From: Hanleya hanleyi
Taxonomy: Eukaryota; Mollusca; Polyplacophora; Lepidopleurida; Hanleyidae
Direction: 5' to 3'
DNA: 64,000 nt
Assembly: GCA_036873755.1 (NCBI GenBank)
Contig: JAVTVY010018908.1
Span: 1-64,000 of the forward strand
Part shown: in pieces, positions 33,058-45,100 of the stretch
Numbering within the stretch: position 1 is the first letter of the stretch
Layout of the letters: each line of letters opens with the position of its first letter
Program-made: the position numbers and the translations under genes
Notes under the pieces: model-generated
Told to the model about the DNA's origin: nothing
Databases searched by the model: none
Seen by the model: only the letters and a program-made list of their open reading frames with translations

Positions 33058-33182
33058 TTAGCTGCTACAGCATATGCAATATCTGCAGTATAATATCGCA
33101 GTCATAGTATATATATGTTAATCGTTTTTTTCTGTTGATTATTGTTTTGTACCCCGGCCCAATTTGGGCGTATTTGTACAAT

Positions 33183-33210
33183 AAAATCATATCATATCAT
33201 ATCATATCAC
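33183..33210. repeat. ATATC microsatellite at a retroposon tail
   Basis: TCATA-type pentamer repeats follow GGCCCAATTTGGGCGTATTTGTACAATAAA, the look of a SINE/LINE 3' end. Confidence 0.6.
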
Positions 33211-33624
33211 TTGCCCACTCAATATCATCACCCATGAAGTATTATTGTAATTCAATAATGAATTACACCCGCCCATATGGGAAGTGTGACCATCCGGCTT
33301 TAAATAGTGACGCGTGGCTAGCATGGGTTCTCTCGCGTGATTCCTCCGTTCCTAGACAATGACTACGTAGAATCTCTATCAAACTTCAACTTACTAGGTA
33401 AGTCTCGTTTAATTTTTCGATAAACCAAGATGATAAATCAGGGGAATATCATCTAGACGTAACGCTATGAAAACTTCGTGCGAAATATTCGCCGATATTC
33501 TACGAGATCTCATAATAAGCCAGTCACGACCATTTCAACCTTTTCTCTCTGACGATGATTGACATTTACTTCACGGAGATCAACATCTTCGCACAGCACA
33601 ACCTTTGATATTTTCTACCATCTA

Positions 33625-36600
33625 GCAAAGCCAGACTCACATAAGCACAGATGGAGGGTCTGAAATCGCTATATGGGATCCCAACATGATCAACCTCATG
33701 ATCTTGGACTGCCGCTTAGCCATTCTATCCGCCTCAGTATTATTGATGCCACCGTGACTAGGCAACCAACAAAACACATATCAATCTGTTGATCAATCTA
33801 CAGTTATATAATTCTAGAATATTCAAGATAGTGGGACGAGTCGAAGTTCCACTTTTAATCGCTTGAAGACATGACGGTGAATCTGAAAATATGACATTTT
33901 TTCCTTCTAGTGGGCCCAATACCTTCCAAAGCTAACAATATAGCTTTGCTTCTGCAGTGAATATCGAACTTTTACCTGGTAGTCTATGGCAAGCCGTTTT
34001 GGTATTTATTCCTTTATTTTTGATATCAAAAATTAACCATTTCCGGTACAGTTCTATAATGACTTCTCCCCACTGTCTACGGGTTGTACTTCCTGTGCCA
34101 AGGAAGGTCATTTGCCCACTGTAATCACAATTTGCCCACAATTTGATCGATGTCTGGTAAAATCATGGCAGTTATAGAATCAGTTTTGGATGGAATTAGT
34201 CGCACCATACGCTTAGTAGTTTTGATATCAACAATAAATGAATAAATACCAAAACGGCTTGCCGTTTGGTAAACTTATTCCTTTATTTTTGATATCAAAA
34301 ATAAATGTGCGCCGTTTTGGTATTTAATCGGATAATTGCTGATTCTCTCGCCTCCTGTACAGCTGACAATGCATTTGTACAACATTTCTAACAACAGCGT
34401 TAGCCTGAGTTGGGTTACACGAATCATCCATTCTTCATTTTTTTGGCGCTAAACGACGGCTGTTTATAAAATGCGTACAGTGTCGGGACTGAGGAGCGAA
34501 ATTGTGTAAATCAATAAACAAGGGGAAAATTTCGATTGAATCATAGCTCTTGAATATATGAGCAACCAACAACAGAATTTGTGTAATTTGCATTATGATT
34601 TGTATGAGTTGGAGATTGAGTTGAGGTCCGGGTATCCGTTATTTTACTTTTTGAGATGAAGCCAAAGATGGGAGATGGTAAGGGAGAGCGCATTTTTTCT
34701 GGTTTGGTGTAAGTGGTCCTCTATTTTCACGGGGCGATATAGACCCGTAGGGTCTAATGGTCCTGTTCTAAGACTGAGAGAAAACTTGAGAACAAGTAGT
34801 ACCGTTTCCAGGGTGACTGGTTGTTTACTGAACTGCTTTAGGCTTTGAGAAGAAGAGCAGAAGAAAGGAGTCCTCAAGTTATTCAGCTACTGCAGATAGT
34901 TTGGTCAACTATTTTGGCTAGATTTTGTACCACCAGGTAGTGAAGTTCATTATTTTTTGATATTCTTCTGTATGTTCAGATGTAATTTTCACAGAGCTTT
35001 TCTGTTTTAGAGCATGAATACAATATGGATACCATTCTGGGGTTGCCGTAGAGAGTTTTCCTGAGAGGATGTCATAAATCTCTGTCTGATAAAAACTTTA
35101 TCCCGTATACTTAATATATGCATAACAAACTAATTTAAGGGATACTTATCATATGTTGGCAAGGAATTCTAATTTTCTAGGCTCCCATTCATGCAGAGAT
35201 TGTATTCACAGTACATTGTGTAACTTGAGGATTTATACACAATCCCCTCCACCAGACCCTCTATATCAGGTGGCTGCAGACACACACATGACCTGGGTCA
35301 ATAGCTTGGTTCACTTGGCTGGATAGGGTCGATTACAGGCAATCCTGTTTAAATAAAATTGACCTACATGTACCTGCTGGGGCATTTCTTAGCTCCATGA
35401 TCCAGTAATTCAGTGTTTACTTTATCACTTGTAACCTCCCAAACTCCGGGTGTACTGACAGCAGGAGGTACATGTATATATAAGATGATACCATGAGAGG
35501 ACCCTTCCCATCTAATGATGAGGTTTAAATTGTATCCCCATACTGATTTTTTTTGTCATTTACTGCTGAAGGATATATGCTTTCTTTAATCCTCTATAAA
35601 GACATAATTTATCATATCATTAAGTCGGCTTCATAATAAATTAGGAATTTGTCCCATCTGTAACAATTTTTTTTAATATATACATGTGTCACATGTACAA
35701 TTACATTAATTCACTAGAGATCTTTGATGAAAGAATTGTGCGAGACTGGAAAAAGTGTGTGTCTGTTCGCCATGGGATGGAACATCAAAGAGTTAGTGGA
35801 GTTATTCCAACAGTCTATTTCGACATTTAAATTGCCCCGTTTCAGTGCCTAAGGCTCTAGTTGATTTTTGATATCAAAAATATTTCGATATCAAAAATAC
35901 TTTTTTTGATATGAAAAATAAACGGTTTAATTTTGATATCAAAAATTCTTTTTTTGATATTGATATCAAAAAAAGAATTTTTATTTTTGATATCAAAAAT
36001 ACTATTTTGGATATCAAAAAAGAATTTTTGATATAAAAAATAAATGAATAAATACCAAAACGGCTTGCCATAGTGGTTGAGCCAATTGTCATGGTGGAAT
36101 TGGTAAGAGCTTATTAGGTAAAATTTGACTAAGCTTAACACCAGCTGCTATACGATGTGTGGTTTCATACGAGTTCCAAGAGGCGAAATAATGAAGGGTT
36201 TTTTCAATTAGAGATCCGCGAAGTGAGGTTTGAAAAAACAGTCATATGAAGGATTCGTGTGATTTGATCGCAATTTTGTGATATATTGCAGTGATAGATT
36301 AAGTTCTGAAGGAAATCCATAAGCATATATCTCTTCGACATATAAGCTTTCTTTAGGGGATGTTCTGAACGCTCCAAGGCAAAGTCTTTGTCCTTGATGG
36401 AGAATAGGATCTAGCTTTGCCAAGTTTGACTTGCTTGCACCGTTGTGAACAATAGAGCCATAATCAAGTTTTGAACGAACAAGTGATCGATATAAATGGA
36501 GAAGTGTTTGCTGATCTCCTCCCCACTTATAGTTGGCAACTACTTTCAACAAATCAAGTGCTTTCGTGCACTTAGCTTTCAAGCAATTTATATGCGATTT

Positions 36601-37610
36601 GAACGTTAGTCGGTGGTCAAACAATATTCCTAAGAATTTTACCTCTTTTACTACTTTTATCTCAGTTCCATCTAATGTAAGTACTGGATCTTTGTGCTGG
36701 GAATATTTTCTGCAAATGTGTATACAATTTGTCTTAACTAGACACCATTTCTGAATTCTATTTAGACAAAATTGTAATGTTCTCTCAATATTGTGTATAC
36801 TTTTTCCCACTGCACGAAATGTTGAAATCGTCTACAAAGAGGCAACCATCAATTGAGTTATTCAAAACTGCCGCCAAGCTGTTGATCTTGATACTAAATA
36901 CTGCTCTGTGGGACACCCTAATCTCGGTCAAAATGATCAGACATGGTTGTACCTAACCGAACTTGGAATTGTCTATCATTCATGAAAGTTGGATATGAAA
37001 ATGGGTAAACGGCCCTTTAATCTCATACAGTATGAAGGTCTTTTAGAATCCTGTATTTCCATGTAGTATCGTAGGCTTTTTCTAAATAAAAAAAGATGGA
37101 AACTACATGTTCATTCTTGGCGAAACATTGTTGACATACATAAACAAGGTTTAGGGAGCTGATCGTAAAGATTCTGAAGCTCACTAACACGGAGACCTCC
37201 AGATGAAGGTATGTAATGTGAATACAGAATTCAAAGTAAGACGAACTGCAATGTTGCTTGTAAATCCGTCTTCAAATCAATAGGACTATGCAAACACCCA
37301 TTTTAACAAGTATTCAAGAGCCGCCTGTAGCCTTTCCATGCTCTTGTAAAACATAGGAATGATAAGGTGTATATTGCCGTAATTCAAATTTAGTTTTATC
37401 TGCTTCTTTGAGAAAAGTTTCATTCAAACAGAGAGCTGAGGGTTCATAAGCCTGAGTTAACAAGTGAAGCTCATTTAAATTTGGTCAAACTCCTCTGCAG
37501 TTCTATTCGAGGAGGGTTGGAGTCTGAGCTATTTTTAGTCTATATGAAGAAATAACACACAACAAGAGTACCGGTACCCACACTAGGAAAAAGTGTCAAC
37601 TTAGCCATTA
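33625..37610 (-). pseudogene. Jockey/I-type LINE ORF2, decayed (endonuclease, RT, RNase H)
   Basis: From high to low coordinates: a start-like MAKLTLF near 37605; APE-type endonuclease (NCRGVKPNLNELHLLTQAYE, ALCLNETFLKEADKT, 37310-37540); then, after a deletion, palm motif A (LEKAYDTTW near 37075, preceded by Y where Asp is expected), GLKGRLPIF, VPQG-type, and a clear 200-codon ORF 36208-36810 (FLGILFDHRLTFKSHI, LVRSKLDYGSIVHNG, GQRLCLGAFRTSPKESLYVE). RNase H pieces (GKSSIFTAEAK, IFSDSPSCLQAIKSGTS) lie at 33680-33985, separated by an inserted element at 33987-36070. The plus-strand copy at 60020-62092 confirms the order. Confidence 0.75.
33987..36070. mobile_element. TA-flanked element with GATATC palindromes, inserted in the LINE
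   Basis: The ends are TGGCAAGCCGTTTTGGTATT and its reverse complement, with TA on both sides (33985-33986, 36071-36072). Extra copies of the end sequence at 34236-34330 suggest two nested or tandem elements. The stretch 35860-36050 holds many TTTTTGATATCAAAAA palindromes. No transposase ORF. The LINE RNase H region is broken here and about 190 bp of LINE sequence between the two sides is missing. Confidence 0.7.
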
Positions 37611-38057
37611 TGAACGTTTAATTAAAGGTCTTCTCCTCTGGCTTTTCTGTTCTTTTTTCTGTTCTCGCAACTGCTGCATATCTTTGTCTTTATTTCTATA
37701 AATTTCTTGTTCCTTCTTCAGTTCACATTTCTTTTTCGACCTCTGGTTTAAGAAAGTCTTGCTGGGTCGCTTATTTTCACAAGATTGATCCATGTGCTCA
37801 GCGACGGCGTTTTTATCTGAGGAGAGGTTTATATACATCTGTGTTGAGAATGGAGTTATCAACTTCATCTTGTTTTTCATACTCTATCTCTATGCTAGCT
37901 TCATCACTAGTGAACTTCTCGAACACAGCATCATCAGGAGCGAAGTTCATCTGTTTCAGAAATAACCAAAATCTTCATCTTCATCTCCTTCTACTGAGTG
38001 TAGATCATATCTAGCATCATATCTGGTGAGCTCAGCAACAACATTTTCATCTGGGGT

Positions 38058-39010
38058 TTAGTTCAAGTCACCACCAGAATGCACGGGCGCATCTACTGAG
38101 GATAGCTCATTCCTAACATCATCTTTAGTGAGCTCCGCAATCCCATCATCATTTGGGGTGAAGTTCGAGTTACCACCAGAATGCACAGGTGTAGAACTAA
38201 TATCTTCACCTCCTTTCCCATCTACTAAGGGTAGCTCATTTCTAGCATCATCTCTGGTGAGCTCAGCAACCACATTTTCATCTGGGGTTTACTTCAAGTC
38301 ACCACCAGAATGCACGGGCGCATCTACTGAGGATAGCTTATTCCTAACATCATCTTTGGTGAGCTCCGCAATCCCATCATCATTTAGGGTGAAGTTCGAG
38401 TTACCACCAGAATGCACAGGTGTAGAACTAATATCTTCATCTCCTTTCCCATCTACTAAGGGTAGCTCATTTCTAGCATCATCTATGGGGAGCTCATTTT
38501 CCACAAGAGCATCTGAACGCACAGGTAAGTGACTGCCGTCCACATCGAGTGCAGTAGCATCAGTGCTGGTCATTTGACTATCGTTGACAAAGCTGTCATT
38601 CTGCACTCTCGACAGAGAACCACCAGTTTGAACTGTATTTGGATCCACAATCCTCTCAGACTCATTTTCTTTTGACTGCTGATCCATCCACCCTATTCCA
38701 CTTTAGTGGTGGACCAGGAATATCAAAGGAATTATCAACACCATCCTCATCAGAGAGGGCCGAAAATCTGTTTGGGCTCTTTGATGCATTTTCTGCTTCC
38801 TCTATGCTCTTTTTAGTTTTCTTCTGTCCGAGCCTAGAATTCCTCTTTGAGGTCTCACCATCCGGTCATACAATTGAAAAGGCATTAGCTCCACTACTTA
38901 ATTGTCGCGGAAACGGGAAATTATTCTGCCTTTTTCTGCAAACGTCCTTCCAATTGTCTTTCCAACTGCATCCCGCACAGTTTGCTCTGGATTTCGTCGC
39001 GTAAGAACTT
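38058..39010 (-). pseudogene. Probable ORF1 3' part of the same LINE, with coding tandem repeat
   Basis: Directly upstream (on the minus strand) of the ORF2 start. Frames give SPNRFSALSDEDG, PGPPLKWNRV, then 38687-38289 MDQQSKENESERIVDPNTVQ and repeats containing ARNELPLVDGKG, SSTPVHSGGNSNFT, AELTKDDVRN and SSVDAPVHSGGDL. Repeat units of about 230 bp (38046-38273, 38288-38500) include stops between them. A basic charged tail (SKKKCELKKEQEIYRNKDKD) is at 37608-37880. ORF1 identity is inferred from position; the zinc knuckles of ORF1 were not found. Confidence 0.5.
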
Positions 39011-39040
39011 AATTGAGGTCTGCGACAATATTCCCCAAAG

Positions 39041-39123
39041 GGGAGGCAACAACCTTCATTGCGTGTGGATCATACTTATTCGTTGGTTCCGCAATGAAGG
39101 ATAATGGCATGGTTACGCCTCCC
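39041..39123. repeat. Small hairpin
   Basis: GGGAGGCAACAACCTTCATT (39041) pairs imperfectly with the reverse complement ending CGCCTCCC at 39123. Confidence 0.6.
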
Positions 39124-39331
39124 AGGGGACGATTGTAAAAGTGATGATACCTGAAATATTAAATTTCATAGATTATTAAATATATATATATATGATTACA
39201 AGAGGGCCAATACACTCTAATGATAAAAAGTATCATTATATAATAGGCATATTTATTGATGACGAGTAAATACTTACCCATTAATTGTTGAAAAAATAGA
39301 AGCGGCTGTGTTCCTGCGTTTTATTCGTATA

Positions 39332-39536
39332 TACATTAGTAGTGGAGAAAGGCGAAATTTAAGTTATATTTACCTTCGGCCCTGCGCCTATATGCAGACA
39401 AGCGCCATAGGATATTGTTGTTAGTGGATTATGGGTGCGCATGCGCAGGGTCGAAAGTCACTTCCGGTTACGTGGTATGCAAATGTCAATGTTAATAGGT
39501 CTTAAATTTCGCCTCTTTCTACTACTGGGGCATGTA
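39332..39536. mobile_element. MITE-like element, ~205 bp
   Basis: TACATTAGTAGTGGAGAAAG followed by GCGAAATTTAAG at 39332-39363 is repeated in reverse at 39501-39536. No ORF. Confidence 0.7.
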
Positions 39537-40595
39537 AGAATAATATGAAAATTGGAGACAACCCCTCATCATGCCACTACTGACTTCGGACGATAGTGGT
39601 GTGGGGATTCGAAATATGAGGTTAAGATTTTTGTTTTCCATAGGACAAGGATGGGTAAAATACGTGGCGCTTCTACAAGGACGACGCGGTCCACCGTTTC
39701 TGGTTTCACCAGGAAGTGTAAATGTACGTTTCACGAGGTTTTCAAGAAATCAGAAAATTGCAGACTTTACGCTACAACGTCCAATGATTTCAAGAAGTCC
39801 TCTTTGTCTTGGTTGATTGACAATAAATATAATATGAAGTAGGCAAAGCCTAGAAGCGAACTTAAATTTTTTTTTCTGACTTTGTCTATTACATATCAAT
39901 GAATACATTTATATAACGACCAAGTTACCCCCCCCCGAATAATTCAACATGTGTAAGTCTGATGTAGCTGAATCTGCTAGTGTTATTTATATCGACAAAT
40001 TATTTATAGGCCATTCACCAGTTTTTTTTTTCAAACAGATAATCAGCAATTATCCCAGCAAATGTGTAAGCTATGGTTCACTAGTGGTCATGGCATATTT
40101 CATCTGAACATCTGAAAAGACAAGTGATATGCATGCATTTACAAACTGACCATGATAGAGTATTAGCAACATAAGAGGGTTAGGATTGGGCTTGGTAGAA
40201 ATGAGGAAAAATATAAAAAAAGTAATCGATTCTTTGCATATGTTTGGATTGTTTTGTCAATTTCCTGATTTGTTGAAATTGATGTGATGAGAAACATTAT
40301 ATAGCAGTATGTTATATTCCATGCTGCATTATTTTCCTACTCATAGTTTTCCAGGCATGAGGCCAATCAGCATATAGGAATATATTATTGGTGGGCATCT
40401 TACATGTTTGAAAGCAAGGACCAGAAATGAAAAATAAAATAGCACGCAGGTAAAAACTGGACATTTTAATGAAGAAAATTTTACTATTTATATGACACAC
40501 GGTAAGTACTGGAATAAGGTGCATGAGAATCATATAGCGGTCACTTACCTGAGAGTTTGAGAAATAGCTCCCAAAGCTATATCGTCATGTTATTC
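39537..40595. other. No identified gene
   Basis: Overlapping frames at 39571-39842 (MPLLTSDDSG; MGKIRGASTRTTRSTVSGF) have some coding appearance but no recognisable domain or splice signals. The remainder is AT-rich with a C-run near 39929. Confidence 0.35.
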
Positions 40596-40599
40596 TTAA

Positions 40600-40795
40600 A
40601 AATTATTATGTTTGCATGTATGGTATTTGAAGTTGTACGCATTTACATGTTAATTATTATTTGAGATAAAATCCTATATGTTCACTCAAAAGATAGCCAC
40701 GATCATGTCACCCGCCATAAAAAGCCAATGTACAGACAAACATGTTCACTCAAAAGCTAGCGACGATCGTGTCACCCGCAATAAGAGTAAGTTAT
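40600..40795. repeat. Helitron-associated flanking repeat, left copy
   Basis: TTTGAGATAAAATC, then two units of TGTTCACTCAAAAG-(C/A)TAGC-ACGATC-TGTCACCCGC (40679-40718, 40740-40785). The same sequence in the same orientation is at 52110-52230. Confidence 0.65.
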
Positions 40796-41126
40796 TTAGA
40801 CCCCCCACTCCCCCCCTCTGTCATATGCTAATCTAAATGAATGTACAATATCATAACCATCATCTGTATTCTATTCATCAGCTCTGATCAAGAAACTCTT
40901 TTAAAGTCCCAGGTTGACTCCTCTTCTGAAGTCAGGCCTTGTGCTCAGCAAATCTTTCACCAGAGACATGCACATAAAATAATACCATGTGATGGGAGGA
41001 TTAGTATTTGGATGTACACCATCGTAGAGTTCTGTGTAATCTCTGTTTTTCACACACTTTCGATTTTATTTGTTATTCCCCCTTGATTTCACTGAACATC
41101 TAATTAAATCTCTTTCCCATCTTACA

Positions 41127-41262
41127 TTCCTCAGTGATTGACCCATATGTACATTCCTCAGTGATTGACCCATATTTACATTCCTCCGTGATTGACCCAT
41201 ATTTACATTCCTCAGTGATTGACCCATATTTACATTCCTCAGTGATTGACCCATATTTACAT
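41127..41262. repeat. 27-bp minisatellite, five units
   Basis: ACATTCCTCAGTGATTGACC plus CATATTT repeats about five times. Being 27 bp, it keeps two frames open on the minus strand (NVNMGQSLR and CKYGSITEE nonapeptides). Confidence 0.85.
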
Positions 41263-41446
41263 TCATAATTTCGGTATTTACAGTTCTGATGTTTTTTTTC
41301 CAAAAGCTGTTGTTGACGCACACTGTCATCAGCTTTTAAAATGCTCTGCATTAATCGACCCTTTCCTAAGTTGAATTGTGTGTATTTGTGTATAGAGACT
41401 GGTGGAATGCATGCAGTTTAACAAATATGGCTTTGTTTCGAAAGTG

Positions 41447-41780
41447 TTATGTTAGATCATGTAATTCTGATATAATGGCATTGACAGGATTGTCGTCAGG
41501 AGTGTGTGTTATTTGTGTATCATATTGATGATGGATCTTGCTGGTGAAATTGCATATGCCTGTAGCGAGCATGATCACTATTTGATCGGATGCAATATGT
41601 TGCATCCTTAGTTTGTGCACCCGCTTGACAAGGGGCTGTCTGAAGCCAGATATAGTGCCACCACTGACAACACAGATATGAGTCCTTACATCGTAATTGA
41701 ATGGGTGGAATTTGGCAAGGTATGCCTCCAAAGGTACCCCTCTGGGGTCTGTGGCAAAAATTACATTCATCTTGACTTGT
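41447..41780 (-). pseudogene. Coding exon fragment of unknown (possibly SGNH-like) protein
   Basis: On the minus strand an acceptor TTTTAATATATTTCAG ends at 41781 and is followed by ACAAGTCAAG and an open frame: MNVIFATDPRGVPLEAYLAK, ICVVSGGTISGFRQPLVKRV, IVIMLATGICNFTSKIHHQY and NPVNAIISELHDL, then a stop. Hydrophobic strand IVIMLATGICNF and the G-G-T-I-S turn recall SGNH-hydrolase-like proteins seen next to mobile elements, but this is weak. It lies between the Helitron-associated repeats. Confidence 0.4.
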
Positions 41781-42104
41781 CTGAAATATATTAAAACACA
41801 GGTATTAAAAGAGCGGTCTTCAAACACATTTACAATATCCATCATCTTCAAAACCATTATTATTGTGTCTCAAGGTTGTAACACTTTTAGGACAACAATT
41901 GTTTACTGTACTATAAGTTTGGTTGAATACACATGTTGTCTTCAAGCTCAGGCAAATGTAAATACGACATCCTGAACAAAATCCCAGAATTATAACACAC
42001 ATAAGAATCAGAAATATGATTAGTCAGACTATATACACCCTAATCATAATCTGTTTCTTCTCTTCACCTGTTATTTTCATTGTTTTTAAGTTTTAGTGTG
42101 ATAT

Positions 42105-45100
42105 AGAGGTTAGCGATTGTCATATCACACACCTCGTACCATAGTGTATAGAGAACATAATTGATATTATACCTGTACCGGTACCTACATTTATGTAAAC
42201 CATGCATAAGCTTAGATGACTTGCAGATTCTTTATGGAGTCTTACGGTTGTTTGAAGTTAAGCAGCTGTTCCTGGTAATGTTCATGCAGTAGTAATTGGT
42301 AGGGATGGATACAATTTGTGGTATATGGTGGTATGTGTAGTGATTTAGGTTATATCACACACCTTAGTATCACAAATATATCAATGCACATTTGACCATC
42401 GTACAGAGATATATGTTTTAGTAAGAAGGTTACAGATAGGTTGGCAATGGTTCAGCATGGGCTTGGAATAGGTCTGGATTGTTATAATGCACATAGCTGG
42501 TTGAAATGAAGTAAATCAGGGACAGATTGGGCAGTTGGGCTGCAGAGTGCCTGTTTCCATTATAATTACCTGTGATATATGTGGTAATTCATTGAGCCTT
42601 TTCCAGCCTGTATGGATAGAGTTACTATCAAGGTTAGCGACACATATATCATATTACAAGCGTCTGGTCCGTCATTCATAATTTAGCCGTCGTCCATTAG
42701 AGAATATCCGCGTCCATAATCCAAAGACCTATTCCATATTCCATATAACAGTATTAGCACCAAATTCAAAAAGACAATCATAGTATACATAAACATAGGC
42801 TTGTTTCTTGCAAGAGGGAAGCGGTCAACAGTTTTCAATGATGCCGGCAAGACATCATGATGTTCCAAAAATATCAAATCCGTATCGCCGATCAGTATTC
42901 TTAATCCATAATATTATGATTATATCATATCACACACCTTGTTTTATTATGTATAAGGGATGATGTCCGATCTAAGTTGCACGATTACTGTAACTGATAT
43001 GGCTTGGATGATTAGAGTGGCTGTACCATGGTTAGTGACTATGATCCACCAAATTTTCCACATTCAGGTTGCAGAGTTGTCAGTGGATCTGGCCAGTTTA
43101 AGCATGGCTTGATGAATAGAGTGCATATCTAGATTATATCAAGATTATCATGATTATACAATGAGCGTTTTCAAGCCGGCGTGGATATAGGTTCTATTAA
43201 GGTTAGGGACTGTCGTATCACACACCTTTTTCGTTGGGTTTGGTGCTCCATAGATCGATGTCAGTTTTGACTTGCAGGGTTGCGGTGAGTTTCAGGTTGT
43301 GACGCAGGTAGATTCAAGCATGACTGACTGGTATTGCACAGATGAAGCAGCTATCTAGGTTAACGATTGTCATATCACGCACCTTGTCTCTAACACAGTG
43401 GTCAACAGAAATATGCCAATGCTAAGTTGCAATGTGGCTTCTGTTGTGGTGGTTTCAAGCATAACTGGCTGGTATTGCAGCGATGGAACAGCTATCAAGG
43501 TTAGTGACTGGCATATCACACATCTTGTCTATTACACAGTGCTCAACAAAAATGTGCCAATGCAAAGTTGCAGGGTGGCCTCTGTTGTGTTGGTTTCAAA
43601 CATGACTGGCTGGCATTGCAGAGATGGGGCAGCTATCAACGTTAATGACTGGCATATCACACACCATGTCTGCTAGTGCTGAACAGAAATACGCCGATAC
43701 GAAGTTGCAGGGTGGCCTCTGTGGTGGTGGTTTCAAGCATGACTGGCTGGTACTGCCGAGATGGAGCACCTATCAAGGTTAGCGACTGGCATATCACACA
43801 CCTTGTGTGTTGCACAGTGCTCCACAGATATACGCCAATGCGAAGTTGCAGGGTGGCCTCTGTTGTGGTGGTTTCAAGCATACCTTAGGTAGCGCTCAGA
43901 ATAATGTCATATTTGACTAACACGAATGTTGTGATAATTTGGGGCTACTGTGAAGCTGGTGGTTTGAACACAGGTACAATGAAGCTGGTGCCTCTTGCAT
44001 GGATAGAGCCACTGTTACGGTAGTGACTCTTCTCACACAACTTGTGTGAAGAATGTATCACATAACAGTTAGCAATATCACACACAGACAAATATAATAC
44101 TGTCGGGTATATAGAATCAATGCAAGGTTAGCGACTTTCATATCACACACATCCTATTACAGGGCTTAACAGAATGATCGGCGTTACTTGTCCATTTGTC
44201 GTATAACTTGGACAGACACTATCATGGTCAGCAGCTATCATGTCACACACCTTGTCTGTTACACGATCAACAGAAGTACGTCCGTGTTAAGTTCAGGGTT
44301 ACATCTGCTGTGAGTTTTAATAAGCGATGAACCTCGTGGACTCAAGCATAGCTAAATGGCATCGGATGATTGGATCGTCTATCAAGGTTAGCAACTATGG
44401 TTCACCAGGTTATACATGTAGGTTGAACGGATGTCAATTATTTTTCTTTGGCTGTGGATCTGGCTGGCTCATGCACATCTGGATGAATAGACATGGATAT
44501 CAAATAGCACCTCGTTTGTTAGGTACTGATGCTCAACAGAATGATATCTGTGTTGACTTGCAGAGTGGCCTGCATTCTGGTGGTTTAAAGCACAAATGCC
44601 TGGTATTGCTTGGATGCAGCAGCTATCAAGGTTAGCGACCGTCAGCTCACACACGTTTCTTATGTAGTGCTCAATAGAATGATGACATTGTTGACTCTCA
44701 GGCTTGTCCATGTTGTGATGAGTTCTGGGCTGTGGTGCTGGTGTTTTCAAACATGACTGGCTGGTATTGCACAGATGGAGCAGCTGTCAAGATAATAGGG
44801 ACTGTAATATCACACACTTTTTCTGTTACACAATGCTCAACAGAAATACGTCATTGGTAAGTTGCAGGGTGGCTTCTGTTATGATGGTTTCAAGCAGGAC
44901 TGGCTGGTACTGCTCGGCCAGACGGATGGAGCAGCTATCAAGGTTAGCGACTGTCATGTCACACACCTTGTTCATTAGACAGTGCTCAGCAGAATAATGT
45001 CAAAAGTTGACGTACATGGATGTCTATTGTGCTGAGTTTTGGGCTGTGGCACCAATTACCAGTATACGAGTTGTCAGAGCATTTCCATCATAGCTCTCTA

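Larger units (their letters stand above)
32710..33422. repeat. Inverted repeat beside the recombinase (DIRS-like termini)
   Basis: Arm 32710-32797 (AATCGAAAAATTAAACGAGA onward to GGAACGGAGGAA) recurs in reverse at 33341-33422. The first arm is itself partly palindromic (GACAATGACGTAGTAGAATC at 32695 against GATTCTACGTACC near 32758). DIRS elements have inverted terminal repeats, which would suit the position. Confidence 0.7.

Noticed and set aside
39571..39842. Two overlapping frames with coding look.
   Set aside because: No domain, and the two frames compete; kept only as a remark on the gene-free stretch.
42683..42877. Independent membrane protein gene.
   Set aside because: It is part of a repeated Penelope-like tail; listed only as a finding.
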